A DNA stretch of 64,000 bases from Kaistia sp. 32K (GCF_016629525.1 NZ_AP024269.1:3658001-3722000); one strand, 5' to 3'; shown: positions 10,133 through 19,016, counted from the first letter of the stretch. Made by a program: numbers and translations. Notes: generated by a model from the letters alone, not told the origin.

Positions 10133-11185
10133 GTGACCCAGACAGAATTTCCGTTTCAGGACCGTTTTCGCGACCACCCGACGCTCGGCTTCATCGACTG
10201 GAGCCTGCGCGGCATCGGCCAGGTGGTGTTCCAGAACAACCCGCTTTCCGGCCTGATCATCCTGCTGGCGCTCTATTTCAACTCCGCCGTCTACGGCACG
10301 ATCTGCATCCTCGGCGTCGTCGTGGCGACGGCGACGGCGATCCTGCTCAAGGCGGACAGGGGCCTGATCCGCGACGGGCTGTTCGGCTTCAACGGCGCGC
10401 TTGTCGGGTTGGCGCTCGTCGCCTTCACCAGCGCCGATTTCCGCACCGGCGCGGTGCCCTCCGCCGCCATGACGGTCTACATCATCTTCGCGGCGGCGAT
10501 GACCACCATCGCGTTTTCGACGATCGCGACGCTGCTCGGCCCGCACAAGGTCGCGGCGCTGACCTCGCCCTTCGTGCTGATCGGCTGGCTGTTCCTGTTC
10601 GCCGTGCTGAAATTCGCCAATATCGAGGCCGGGCCGCTGGCAAAGCCGGTCTCGCCCGACCAGTACGCCCTCGACGTCGCCTATGCGCTGCCGACCTGGT
10701 ACCAGGGCATCGGCAATGCCATCGGCCAGATCTTCTTCCAGGACAACTGGATCTCCGGCTACCTGATCGTCATCGGCATCGCCGTCAATTCGCGCATCTC
10801 GGCCGGCATGGCGCTGATCGGCGCGGCAGGTGCTGCGCTGGTCGCGGTGATCTTCGGCGGCCCGGAAGGCGCGATCCGCGACGGCCTCTTCGGCTACAAC
10901 GCGGCGCTGACGGCGATCGCGCTCGGCGGCTTCTTCCTGGTGCTGACCTGGCGCAGCTTCGTCTACACGCTGTTCGGCATCGTCGTGACGACCTGGCTCT
11001 GGGCCTCGATCGCCATCTTCCTCGGCCCGATCGGCATGCCGGTGCTGACCTCGACCTTCGTGCTCGTCACCTGGCTGATGCTGCTCGGCCAGTACGGCTT
11101 CAAGGCGCTGGTGCCGGTGCCGCCGGCCGAGGCGACGACGGCGGAGGACAACCGCGCCCGCTACCTGGCCGGCGGCGCGTCCTAG
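10133..11185 (+). CDS. Urea channel/transporter of the UT (SLC14-like) family
   Basis: 350 aa. GTG 10133 is chosen because GGGGGGAGAAAGC lies 5 bases upstream; the in-frame GTG at 10103 lies inside the terminator hairpin. It is a polytopic membrane protein with an internal duplication, best seen as IRDGLFGFNGALVGLAL in the first half and IRDGLFGYNAALTAIAL in the second. This is the two-repeat architecture of UT channels that conduct urea. The position directly after ureC supports urea uptake for the urease. Partial read-through of the terminator may set its expression. Confidence 0.88.
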   Translation: MTQTEFPFQDRFRDHPTLGFIDWSLRGIGQVVFQNNPLSGLIILLALYFNSAVYGTICILGVVVATATAILLKADRGLIRDGLFGFNGALVGLALVAFTSADFRTGAVPSAAMTVYIIFAAAMTTIAFSTIATLLGPHKVAALTSPFVLIGWLFLFAVLKFANIEAGPLAKPVSPDQYALDVAYALPTWYQGIGNAIGQIFFQDNWISGYLIVIGIAVNSRISAGMALIGAAGAALVAVIFGGPEGAIRDGLFGYNAALTAIALGGFFLVLTWRSFVYTLFGIVVTTWLWASIAIFLGPIGMPVLTSTFVLVTWLMLLGQYGFKALVPVPPAEATTAEDNRARYLAGGAS

Positions 11186-11336
11186 CGCCGACTGGGGACG
11201 GCCAGCCAGTCACGGAGCCACCGGGCGACCACGCATTGCGATTGTATCCGGCCGTCTTCAGCCGGTAGAGTTGCCGAAACTGATTTGCGGCGGGCCCGGA
11301 CCGGGCTCGCCGCCTCGATTCGGAGCTCGATATCCC

Positions 11337-12350
11337 ATGGCGTCCTGGCTGCACCCCTCCCGACGTTCCCTGCTTCTCGGTTCCGGCGCGCTCGTCGCCA
11401 CGGCGGCGCTGGAAGGCGCCGTCGCCGAGATCGTCGAGACCGTGGAGCAGCTAAAACCCGGCGAATTCGCCTGGCATCCGGAGCGCTCGCCGGTCGGGCC
11501 GGTCGCCGTCGTCGTCTCGCTGCCGGACCAGCGCGTCTATGTCTATCGCAACGGCGTGCGCATCGGCGTCTCCACCTGCTCGACCGGCAAGCCCGGCCAC
11601 GAGACGCCGACCGGCGTGTTCACGATCCTGCAGAAGGACCGGGATCACCACTCCACCACCTATGACGACGCGCCGATGCCGAACATGAACCGGCTGACCT
11701 GGTCGGGCATCGCGCTGCATGCCGGCAAGCTGCCGGGCTATCCGGCCTCGCATGGCTGCGTCCGCCTGCCGATGGCGTTCTCGGACAAGCTCTTCGGCGT
11801 CACCCATGTCGGCACGCCGGTCATCATCGCCGACACCACCGCCTTCCCGTCGAGCGTCATCCATCCGGGCATGGTGCTCTCCGACACGGCCGAGCAGGAC
11901 TTCGACCACGCGGTCGCGAACCTGAAGGACAAGAACATCCCGACCTCGGCCGAGCATCCCTACCAACCGCCGGCGACCTCGATCCTGGTCTCGAGCGCCG
12001 ACAAGCGCATCCTGGTGCTCGACGACGGCCATGTCGTCGCCGAGGGCAAGGTCACGCTGATCGATCCTTCCGCGCCGCTCGGCAACCACGTCTTCGTGCT
12101 CTCGCATCTCGATACCGGCGACAAGGAACTGCACTGGAAGCCGATCGGCTTCAGCACCAACCCGCAGCAGCCGGCGCGCGGCGCCGGGCAGGACACGCTG
12201 ACCCGCATCCGCGCCGACCGCCCCGTCAACGACGCCATCCGCACCCGCATGAAGCCGGGCGTCGTCATGGTCACGGTCGACCTGCCGCTCTCGGCCGACA
12301 GCCGTTCGGGCCGGGATTTCGTCATCCTGAACGACCAGCACGCGGTGTGA
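11337..12350 (+). CDS. L,D-transpeptidase (YkuD domain), exported
   Basis: 337 aa from ATG 11337, behind GGAG. The N-terminus (PSRRSLLLGSGALVATAALEG) looks like a signal with a twin Arg. The YkuD catalytic motif is complete: HAGKLPGYPASHGCVRLP, with the nucleophilic Cys in HGCVR. The family cross-links peptidoglycan or attaches proteins to it in the periplasm. It follows the urea channel gene on the same strand after 151 bases. A link to urea metabolism is not evident. Confidence 0.9.
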   Translation: MASWLHPSRRSLLLGSGALVATAALEGAVAEIVETVEQLKPGEFAWHPERSPVGPVAVVVSLPDQRVYVYRNGVRIGVSTCSTGKPGHETPTGVFTILQKDRDHHSTTYDDAPMPNMNRLTWSGIALHAGKLPGYPASHGCVRLPMAFSDKLFGVTHVGTPVIIADTTAFPSSVIHPGMVLSDTAEQDFDHAVANLKDKNIPTSAEHPYQPPATSILVSSADKRILVLDDGHVVAEGKVTLIDPSAPLGNHVFVLSHLDTGDKELHWKPIGFSTNPQQPARGAGQDTLTRIRADRPVNDAIRTRMKPGVVMVTVDLPLSADSRSGRDFVILNDQHAV

Positions 12351-12359
12351 GGGGGGCGC

Positions 12360-12491
12360 GCCCTTCACCTCTCCCATGGGGAGAGGTCGGACCGGAGGTC
12401 CGGGTGAAGGGTTGCGATCTCTCCGGTGAGGCCTGATCCCCTCACCCGCCGGCCTTCGGCCGTCGACCTCTCCCTGTGGGAGAGGTGAAGG
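12360..12491. repeat. Two CACCTCTCCC/GGGAGAGGTG palindromic elements
   Basis: The gap between the transpeptidase and ureF ends holds two palindromes (12360-12411 and 12438-12491) sharing the motifs CACCTCTCCC and GGGAGAGGT plus CACCC/GGGTG flanks. Related elements are at 39509-39636. They resemble REP-type intergenic elements and could form mRNA 3' hairpins for both converging genes. Confidence 0.75.
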
Positions 12492-12509
12492 AGACCCCGC
12501 CACCGCCCC

Positions 12510-13202
12510 CTACGATCTAAACAGCCGCGAATACTGCGTTTCGTGCCAGGCGCTGGCCATCGCCATCGCGACCGAGACGTTGCCGATCTCATCGTCGTCG
12601 AGCGTCCGCGCTGTCGCGACGCTGCGCTCGATCACCGGCGTCGCCGCGATCAGGATGCGCTGGCCGGCGGTGTGGCCGAGGCGGACGAGGCGCATCGCCG
12701 CCGCCACCTGGCCCTCGACGATCGTCCACATCAGGCCCTTCAGCGCCGCGGCGGGCGAGACCTCCCAATGATGCGCGGCGATGGCGAAGGCGGCGGGATA
12801 GGTGAGCGTCCCGCCCCGGACGCGGAGCGCGCCGGGCACTTCGAGATCGGCGAGGAGCGTCAGCAGCGCCTCGCCCATGCGGCGGTCTTCGAGCTGCAGC
12901 TCGCGGCTCTCGCGGCCGGCGGCGAGCCAGGCGTCAAAGCGCAGAAATTCGCCATGATCGGCGGCGGTCAATGCCGCCATCATCCGCCAGAACAGCGCGC
13001 CGTCGAGGCGGGCGAAGCTGTGCTCCAGCGTGCCGAGGATCCAGTCCTTCGCGGATGCCTCGTCCGTGACCCAGCCGGCCTCGGCGGCGAATTCCAGCCC
13101 GCGCGAATAGGAGAAGGCGCCGACCGGCAGGCTGGGGCTGACGAGCCGCAGGAGATGCAGCGGAATGGCCCCGTCCTGATCCATCGAGTCGTGATCCGTC
13201 AT
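12510..13202 (-). CDS. ureF: Urease accessory protein UreF
   Basis: 230 aa from ATG 13202 (MTDHDSMDQDGAIPLHLLRL). UreF signatures are LVSPSLPVGAFSYSRGLEF, AGWVTDEAS, ELQLEDRRMGEALL, YPAAFAIAAHHW and ATPVIERSV. UreF gates UreG GTPase activity in the UreDFG complex. It is separated from ureG and ureE by 6 kb. It sits only 2 bases behind the stop of the antiporter fusion gene, so it appears to be the last gene of the Mrp-like operon. Confidence 0.96.
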   Translation of the reverse strand: MTDHDSMDQDGAIPLHLLRLVSPSLPVGAFSYSRGLEFAAEAGWVTDEASAKDWILGTLEHSFARLDGALFWRMMAALTAADHGEFLRFDAWLAAGRESRELQLEDRRMGEALLTLLADLEVPGALRVRGGTLTYPAAFAIAAHHWEVSPAAALKGLMWTIVEGQVAAAMRLVRLGHTAGQRILIAATPVIERSVATARTLDDDEIGNVSVAMAMASAWHETQYSRLFRS

Positions 13203-13204
13203 TG

Positions 13205-16200
13205 TCAGCCTCCGACCCAGAAGCCGGCCGGTCCCAGGCTCGCGGCGTAGAGCGCGAGGAAATAGATGAGAACATAGAGCGCGTAGGTCTGGCCGTTGCC
13301 GGTATAGACCTGCCGAACGGTGGCCGCCGTCGCCAGCGTGAAGCCGGTGACGCCGTTCCAGAACTCGGTCGCGACCGGCGGCAGCGCGCGCTCGATCACC
13401 GAGCGATAGTAGCCGTAGAAGCGCGAGAGACTGCCGGACCTGCGCCCCACGCCGCCGCGATAGACGAGCCAGGCGATGACGCCGAGAACCGCCGCGACGG
13501 CCACGGCGCCCATCATCACCGGCGTCGGGTTCCAGTAGCCATAGATCGTGTAGAGCGACATGCCCTCCCAGACCAGCGTCGCCGCGAATTGCGGGTCGAT
13601 CGCCGCCGAGACCGGGTCCATCAGCAGCTTCGGCCAGAGCGACAGCACCAGGATGCCGGCGACGAGCACGAGCTGCGGCACGATCAGGGTGAGCGGCACC
13701 TCGCGGATCGCCTCCTGCCCGGCCGCGCGCTGGCCGAAGAACAGGCCGGCGATGAGCCGGATCATGTAGAGGAAGCCGAGGAAGGTGGCGACGAGGCCGG
13801 CGACGGCCAGCCAGATCCAGCCCTTCTCGGTCATCGCCGAAAGCAGCAGCCACTTGCCGCCAAAGCCCATCAGCGGCGGCAGGCCGGACATCGACAGGAT
13901 GGCGAAGGCGACGAGGCCGAAGGTGACGGGCATCGAGCGGGCGAGCCCGCCCGTGCCGGCGAAGTCGCGCGTGCCGGTGCGCAAGATGATGCCGGCGACG
14001 GCGAGGAACAGGATGCCCTTCACCATCAGATGGTTGGCGACGAGATAGAGCGCCGTCACCCAGCCGAGATGGCTCATCAGCGCGATCGCGGTGACGATGT
14101 AGCCGAGCTGGCTCATGCTGGAATAGGCGAGCAGGCGCTTGAAGTCGGTCTGGCGTAGCGCCAGCAGCGCGCCGGCGATCGTCGTCAGCATGCCGATCCA
14201 GGCCATGCCATGCGCGAGCTCGATCGAGACCTCGGAGCGGATCGCCAGATAGGTGCCGATCAGGAGACCGAACATCGCCACCTTGCTAACGACGGCCGAG
14301 AGCATGGCGGTGAAATCGTCGTCGGCTTCGGCATAGGCGCCCGGCAGCCAGACATGCACGCCGATGGCGCCGGCCTTGATCAGGAAGCCGATCGCGAGCA
14401 GCACGAAGGCGATGGTCGCGTCGGGGCCGGCGGTGACCAGCGCCGTCAGGCTGGTGGTGCCGGAGAGCGCGGCGATGCCGGCGAAGCCCGCGAGCAGGAA
14501 GAAGGCGGAGACCAGCGAGAACAGCAGGAAAGTCAGCACATGCGGCCCCGCGCCCCGGCCCTTGGCGATCAGGAAGCAGGAGGCGAGCGTGATGATTTCC
14601 CAGTGGTAGAAGAATTCGAGGCTGGTCGAGGAGCGCAGCAGCGCGGGGATCGAGATCAGCAGCACCGCCAGCATCGGGTAGTAGCCGGGGCGAAGGTCGT
14701 CGCGGTAGAGGCCGCCGGCGGCGATGACGACGCTGCCGGCAAGCAGCAGCACGGCGAAGAGCCAGGCGATCCCCTCCGCGCTCTCGGCGAGCCAGCCGCC
14801 GACGAGCGCCACCGCGATCAGCATCAGCACGGCCTTGACCCGGCCGGGCAGCCGGTCGAGCGCGTAGAGCCCGACGCCGACGACGAGCGGCGCGAACAGC
14901 CAGAGCGCGCCGGCACCGGAAACGCGTGCCGAGAAATAACCCGCGCCGGCGAGGAGCAGCGCGACGCCATAGACCGGCAGCAGCGCGATCGTGTCTGGCC
15001 CCTCGCCTGCCCGCGCCTCGGCGGGACGCAGCGCCCGGACGAACCAATTGAACATGTAGGCGGCCTCGAGCAGCGAGCCCACGAGGATGAGCGCCACCCA
15101 GGGCAGCCGGCCGATGCTCGTCAGCTGCATCACCAGCTCCCACTTGGCCCAGAAGCCCGGGAAAGGCGGCAGGCCGGCGATCGCCACCATGAACAGCGCC
15201 AGCAGCCCGAGCAGCAGCGGCCGGCCGGACAGGCTGGTGCGCGCATCGACATCGTCTTGGCGGAGCACGCCGGCGAGCCAGAACAGGCCCGCCTTGGCGA
15301 GGAGGTGGTTGATGAACAGCCCGCCGACGACGAGCGGGATCGAGGCCGTCGCGCCGATCTGGGTCAGGAGCGCCAGCGCCAGCGCCATCAGGCCCATCTG
15401 GCTGATCGACGAATAGCCGAGCAGGCGTTGCACCTTGGTCTGCTTCAACCCGACCAGATTGGAGAACAGGAAGGTGATGCCGCCGGAGACGGCGATGATG
15501 CCGAGCTGGCCTTCAAACAGCGGCAAGAGCTTCCAGAGCGCGAAGAACACGCCGGCCGACACGCCGACCGAGACCATCGAGGCGACGCCGCTCGGCGCCG
15601 TCTCGTAGACGTCGAGCCCCCAGCCATTGGCCGGGAACGGCTTCAGCTCGAGGATCAGGCAGGCGAGGATCATCAGGAGCGCGGTGGCGCCGATCGGGCC
15701 AGTGATCCCGGCGCGCTCGGCGATCAGCGTGTCGATGTTGAGCGTGCCGGTGACGTAATAGAGCAGCACCGTGCCGAGCAGGAAGAAGGTCGAGGCGATC
15801 ACCGTCGCCATGATGAACTTGAAGGCCGCGCCGATCGCCGCCGGCGTCCGCTCCAGCGCCAAGAGGCCATAGGTGGCGATCGAGACGATCTCGAGGAAGA
15901 CGAAGAGATTGAAGAGATCCCGCGTCATCACCATGCCGTCGATCCCCATCACCAGGATGAGATAGAGCAGCAGCGCGCCGTAATTGCCCCTGAGCCGGTC
16001 CCAGAGATGCAACGCGCCCAAGAGCGAGACGAGGCCGACCGAGAATGCGAAGAAGCCTTCCTGCAGGCCGAAGCGCAGATTGATCGAGAGCGGCGGCGCG
16101 AAGCCCGCCGTCAGCACCTCGATCGGCGCGCCGCTCCGATAGACCTCGACGAGCGAGACGCCGCTGACCGCGACGATGCCGGCGAGCGCCAGCCAGAAGC

Positions 16201-16306
16201 CGGCATGCAGCCACGCCTTGCCGAGCCTGTAGAGCAGCGGGATGACGAAGCCGCCGCCGAGCCCGAGCAGGAAGATGTTCAGCGGATGGAACAGGGACGC
16301 TACCAT
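13205..16306 (-). CDS. Fused double proton-antiporter subunit (two MrpD/NuoM-like modules)
   Basis: 1033 aa, about twice the size of one MrpD/NuoM-like subunit. Module 1 (about 1-490) carries the Glu in LFNLFVFLEIVSIATYGLL, the Lys in GAAFKFIMAT and ELKPFPANGW, and NHLLAKAGLFW. Module 2 (about 520-960) repeats the pattern with LEFFYHWEIITLASC, FLIKAGAIGVHVWLP, a conserved VVSKVAMFG and NHLMVKGILFLA. Each module therefore keeps the Glu/Lys proton-path residues of the Complex I/Mrp antiporter family. No separate MrpA gene is present in the operon. It overlaps mnhC by 7 bases and ends 2 bases before ureF. Confidence 0.85.
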   Translation of the reverse strand: MVASLFHPLNIFLLGLGGGFVIPLLYRLGKAWLHAGFWLALAGIVAVSGVSLVEVYRSGAPIEVLTAGFAPPLSINLRFGLQEGFFAFSVGLVSLLGALHLWDRLRGNYGALLLYLILVMGIDGMVMTRDLFNLFVFLEIVSIATYGLLALERTPAAIGAAFKFIMATVIASTFFLLGTVLLYYVTGTLNIDTLIAERAGITGPIGATALLMILACLILELKPFPANGWGLDVYETAPSGVASMVSVGVSAGVFFALWKLLPLFEGQLGIIAVSGGITFLFSNLVGLKQTKVQRLLGYSSISQMGLMALALALLTQIGATASIPLVVGGLFINHLLAKAGLFWLAGVLRQDDVDARTSLSGRPLLLGLLALFMVAIAGLPPFPGFWAKWELVMQLTSIGRLPWVALILVGSLLEAAYMFNWFVRALRPAEARAGEGPDTIALLPVYGVALLLAGAGYFSARVSGAGALWLFAPLVVGVGLYALDRLPGRVKAVLMLIAVALVGGWLAESAEGIAWLFAVLLLAGSVVIAAGGLYRDDLRPGYYPMLAVLLISIPALLRSSTSLEFFYHWEIITLASCFLIAKGRGAGPHVLTFLLFSLVSAFFLLAGFAGIAALSGTTSLTALVTAGPDATIAFVLLAIGFLIKAGAIGVHVWLPGAYAEADDDFTAMLSAVVSKVAMFGLLIGTYLAIRSEVSIELAHGMAWIGMLTTIAGALLALRQTDFKRLLAYSSMSQLGYIVTAIALMSHLGWVTALYLVANHLMVKGILFLAVAGIILRTGTRDFAGTGGLARSMPVTFGLVAFAILSMSGLPPLMGFGGKWLLLSAMTEKGWIWLAVAGLVATFLGFLYMIRLIAGLFFGQRAAGQEAIREVPLTLIVPQLVLVAGILVLSLWPKLLMDPVSAAIDPQFAATLVWEGMSLYTIYGYWNPTPVMMGAVAVAAVLGVIAWLVYRGGVGRRSGSLSRFYGYYRSVIERALPPVATEFWNGVTGFTLATAATVRQVYTGNGQTYALYVLIYFLALYAASLGPAGFWVGG

Positions 16307-16671
16307 TTCGACTCCGTGAACGCGTCGATCGAGAGCGTCTTCTTGGCGGCATAGAGGCGGATGGCGAAGCCGAGCATGACGGCGGTCACCGCGAAGCCGA
16401 TGACGATCGCCGTCACCACCAGCGCCGACGGGATCGGATCGATGGCGCGGCGCGCAGCTTCGGCCTTGCTGAGCGCCGCGTCAATGATCGGCGCGGTGCC
16501 GGCGGTGATGTAGCCCGTCGCGACCATCACCAGGCGCAGGCCGGTATCGAACACCGTGAAGCAAATGATGATGCGCATGATGTTGCGGTGGGTCAGCATG
16601 CCCCAGAGCCCGATCAGCGCCAGCAGGAAGCCCGTCACCAGCAGGATGGTGGAAACCGGAAGGCCCGTCAT
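16300..16671 (-). CDS. mnhC: Mrp/Mnh antiporter subunit C (NuoK-like)
   Basis: 123 aa, three membrane helices: VSTILLVTGFLLALIGLWGM, then NIMRIIICFTVFDTGLRLVM and ALVVTAIVIGFAVTAVMLG. The layout matches MrpC/NuoK, which sits between antiporter subunits and carries part of the lateral ion path. It overlaps the start of the fusion gene and lies 8 bases behind mnhB. Confidence 0.85.
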   Translation of the reverse strand: MTGLPVSTILLVTGFLLALIGLWGMLTHRNIMRIIICFTVFDTGLRLVMVATGYITAGTAPIIDAALSKAEAARRAIDPIPSALVVTAIVIGFAVTAVMLGFAIRLYAAKKTLSIDAFTESKW

Positions 16672-16679
16672 TGTCCCTC

Positions 16680-17531
16680 TCAGCTCCTGAACCGGTCGAT
16701 GATGACGGAAAGCTCGGCCCCGACCTTGATACCAAGCAGCGCCGAGATCAGCGGGATCGCGCCGGCGCTGATGAAGGCGCCGAATTCGCCCTTGGGCAGG
16801 AAGCGCGGATCCAGGAAGCCGGCCGCGAAGATCAGCCCGAGAATGCCGAGCGACACATAGAGCACGCCGGCGAAGGATTCGATCACGCTCAAGAGCGCCA
16901 CGTTGAGGCGCGAGCCCGGCCGCGCGAGCAGCATCAGCATGGCGCCAGAGGCGACGATCGCGCCGCCCTGGAAGCCGCCGCCGGCCGAGAGGTGGCCGTT
17001 GACGATGACATAGGCGCCGAAGGTGAAGATCAGCGGCAGCAGCACCTCGGTGCCGGTGCGCACGATCTCGCTCGGCGCGCCGGGCGCAGCCTCGGCGGGC
17101 TCGCCGGCGGCTGCCGGTTCGGCGCTTGCCGGCGAAGGCGTTGCCGAGGCGGCCTTGCTGGCCGCAACGGCAGCGGCGCGGGCGGCGGCTGCCCTGGCGG
17201 CCGGGGTGTGGCCGGTGGCGCGCCTTGTGCCAGACGCCTTGGCCGCCGCCGTCGGGGCGGCCGCCGTCTTCGCCTCGTCATTCCTAAGCAGCAGGCCGAT
17301 GCTCGCCGCCACCATGAACAGCACCGCCACTTCGCCGAGCGTGTCGAAGCCGCGATAGGTGATCAGGATGCCGGTGATGATGTTGGGCGTGCCGAGATCG
17401 ATCGGCGCCTCGGTCACATATCGCTCGGCGAGAGGCCGGAGCGCCGACAGCTCGACATAGCCTCCGACGAGGCGTGCGAAGACCAGGCCGAACAGCAGCA
17501 CGACGAGCGCGACGACGATGTGGCGGATCAT
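16680..17531 (-). CDS. mnhB: MbhE-like helix plus Mrp/Mnh subunit B, joined by an Ala-rich linker
   Basis: 283 aa. Residues 1-85 have two helices and the motif APIDLGTPNIITGILITYRGFDTLGE, as in MbhE/MrpA C-terminal segments. About 86-150 is a low-complexity Ala/Pro/Lys/Arg linker. Residues 155-283 are a standard MnhB domain (GAYVIVNGHLSAGGGFQGGA; a conserved GVGAELSV-like end, here GIKVGAELSV). The gene overlaps mnhG by four bases (ATGA). The long charged and alanine-rich linker is unusual and probably lies outside the membrane. Confidence 0.82.
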   Translation of the reverse strand: MIRHIVVALVVLLFGLVFARLVGGYVELSALRPLAERYVTEAPIDLGTPNIITGILITYRGFDTLGEVAVLFMVAASIGLLLRNDEAKTAAAPTAAAKASGTRRATGHTPAARAAAARAAAVAASKAASATPSPASAEPAAAGEPAEAAPGAPSEIVRTGTEVLLPLIFTFGAYVIVNGHLSAGGGFQGGAIVASGAMLMLLARPGSRLNVALLSVIESFAGVLYVSLGILGLIFAAGFLDPRFLPKGEFGAFISAGAIPLISALLGIKVGAELSVIIDRFRS

Positions 17532-17902
17532 GACCGCTTCCTCCCGCCCGGCTTCCGGGGCTTGGGCGGCGCGCCCTCGCCGCCGGCCTCGTCCTCGGCC
17601 AGCGCGTCGGTCATCGTCGTCGAGGTCATCGGCGTGCGGATGCGATAGGCGGCGCGCGACAGCGCGTGCGACGAGATCGGATTGGTCATCAGCACGAAGT
17701 AGATCACCAGGATCAGCTTGAACGTCCAGCCCGGGTGGTAGAAGGCGAGCCCGGTCAGGACCAGCATGTTGCCGAGCGTCGTCGCCTTGGTGCCGGCCTG
17801 GATGCGGGTATAGGCGTCGGGCATGCGCAGGAGGCCGAGGCCTGCCGAGAACAGGAACACGGCGCCGGCGAGGATGAAGAGACTGCCGATCAGCTCGATC
17901 AT
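17528..17902 (-). CDS. mnhG: Mrp/Mnh antiporter subunit G
   Basis: 124 aa. MrpG signatures: GAVFLFSAGLGLLRMPDAYTRIQAGTK (conserved RMPDxYxRxxAxTK) and VLMTNPISSHALSRAAYR. It has three helices, then a hydrophilic tail rich in Glu, Gly, Pro and Lys that is longer than usual. ATGA overlaps join it to its neighbours on both sides. Confidence 0.9.
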   Translation of the reverse strand: MIELIGSLFILAGAVFLFSAGLGLLRMPDAYTRIQAGTKATTLGNMLVLTGLAFYHPGWTFKLILVIYFVLMTNPISSHALSRAAYRIRTPMTSTTMTDALAEDEAGGEGAPPKPRKPGGRKRS

Positions 17903-18240
17903 GCGCCGCCCCTCGCCTTGCCGGTTGCGCCCCGGACCGGTTTGCCGCCGGCGGGCTTGCCGCCCGTCCCCTGGCTGCCGGACACCGTCCGTTCGCCCTC
18001 GTCCTTGCCGTTGCCGGTCTTGCGGATGGCGTAGAGGAAGATGAAGGTCGCGAGCCCCGAGCCGATCGCCGCCTCGGCCATCGCCACGTCGGGCGCGGCG
18101 AGCAGCAGGAACGACACCGCCGCGAACAGGCTGGCCAAACCGGAGGCGACCATCGCCGCCAGCAAATTCCTCAGGCAGACGGCGAGGACACCGGCGGCGA
18201 GGATGCTGGCGCAGACGAGCAGGAGCAGGAACTCGAGCAC
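17899..18240 (-). CDS. DUF4040 / MbhD-like membrane subunit of the Mrp-like complex
   Basis: 113 aa from GTG 18240, which follows directly after the mnhF stop. Three helices with the motif APDVAMAEAAIGSGLATFIFLYAI, which is diagnostic of DUF4040/MbhD (a homologue of part of the MrpA C-terminus). In organisms with MbhD and MbhE as separate pieces the MrpA subunit is split, which agrees with the absence of a full-length MrpA here. The C-terminal 35 residues are Gly/Lys-rich and hydrophilic. Confidence 0.85.
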   Translation of the reverse strand: MLEFLLLLVCASILAAGVLAVCLRNLLAAMVASGLASLFAAVSFLLLAAPDVAMAEAAIGSGLATFIFLYAIRKTGNGKDEGERTVSGSQGTGGKPAGGKPVRGATGKARGGA

Positions 18241-18241
18241 G

Positions 18242-18502
18242 CTAGAGCCCCTTTTCCAGGAAGCGCGCGATCGCCAACACCGCCAGGAAACTGAGCAGGC
18301 CGTAGACGAGCGCCACGTCGAGATAGGCGAAACGGCCGGAGACATGCGCGTAGAGCGCGATCAGCGACAGCGAGATGACCGTCAGCGCGTCGATCGCGAC
18401 GATGCGGTCGACCAGCGTCCGGCCGAGGATGAGGCGGATCACGGCAAAGAGGATCGCGAAGAAGATCAGGACCGCGGCGATCTGGATCAGGAGCTCAGCC
18501 AA
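18242..18502 (-). CDS. mnhF: Mrp/Mnh antiporter subunit F
   Basis: 86 aa if translation starts at TTG 18502, which overlaps the end of mnhE; no ATG gives the right length. The MrpF pattern is clear: three helices with LILGRTLVDRIVAIDALTVI and FAYLDVALVYGLLSFLAVLA. The reading frame extends upstream with Arg-rich sequence that is antisense-like and not MrpF. Small membrane subunit of the antiporter. Confidence 0.85.
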   Translation of the reverse strand: MAELLIQIAAVLIFFAILFAVIRLILGRTLVDRIVAIDALTVISLSLIALYAHVSGRFAYLDVALVYGLLSFLAVLAIARFLEKGL

Positions 18503-19016
18503 AGACCTTCTCCAGATGATCCTCGAACGGGCCGGCCATCGCCGCGCTTGCCACCTCGACATCGGTCGACTGGACGTCGAGCCAGTGGATGTAGAGGATC
18601 TCGTCCTTCACATCGATGACGAGCGAGCCCGGCGTCAGCGCGATGGTGTTGGCGAGCGCCAGCCTGCCGATCGGCGACTTCAGCTTCGTGCGCACCCGGA
18701 CGATGCCGGGCTTGATGTCGATGCGCGGCGAATAGACGATCTTCATCATCGCCACGTTCGCCTTGACCAGCTCGACCAGGAACGTGCCGGTATAGGCGAG
18801 GAAATGATAGAAGCCGGACGGCGTCCAGTGGATGCGCTGCCAGCCGTCGCTTGATTTGGTGAAGGCGTAGGCGAGCGCATAGGTGATCACCGCGCCCAGG
18901 ATCGCCACCTCGATGGCGAGTGTCGAATTGGCCGCCATCCAGACGACGAACAGCACGACCCACAGGCTCAGCAAGCCCTGCGGCGCACCGGTTTTCCGAC
19001 GATTCGAATCCACCAT
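18495..19016 (-). CDS. mnhE: Mrp/Mnh antiporter subunit E
   Basis: 173 aa. MrpE features: two to three N-terminal helices (LSLWVVLFVVWMAANSTLAI), then the conserved soluble part VKSP-like TKLKSPIGRLALANTIALT, PGSLVIDVKDEILYIHWLDV. First gene of the eight-gene unit mnhE-F-DUF4040-G-B-C-fusion-ureF. It is divergent from nikR across a 138-base spacer. Confidence 0.9.
   Translation of the reverse strand: MVDSNRRKTGAPQGLLSLWVVLFVVWMAANSTLAIEVAILGAVITYALAYAFTKSSDGWQRIHWTPSGFYHFLAYTGTFLVELVKANVAMMKIVYSPRIDIKPGIVRVRTKLKSPIGRLALANTIALTPGSLVIDVKDEILYIHWLDVQSTDVEVASAAMAGPFEDHLEKVFG

Noticed and set aside
12510..13853. Long N-terminal extension of UreF
   Set aside because: The extension reads the antiporter gene in another frame; the UreF family starts at the ATG at 13202.
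14210..16354. 714-residue plus-strand reading frame
   Set aside because: Antisense to the antiporter fusion gene, low-complexity Arg/Glu/Asp/Gln protein produced by high GC; no family resemblance.
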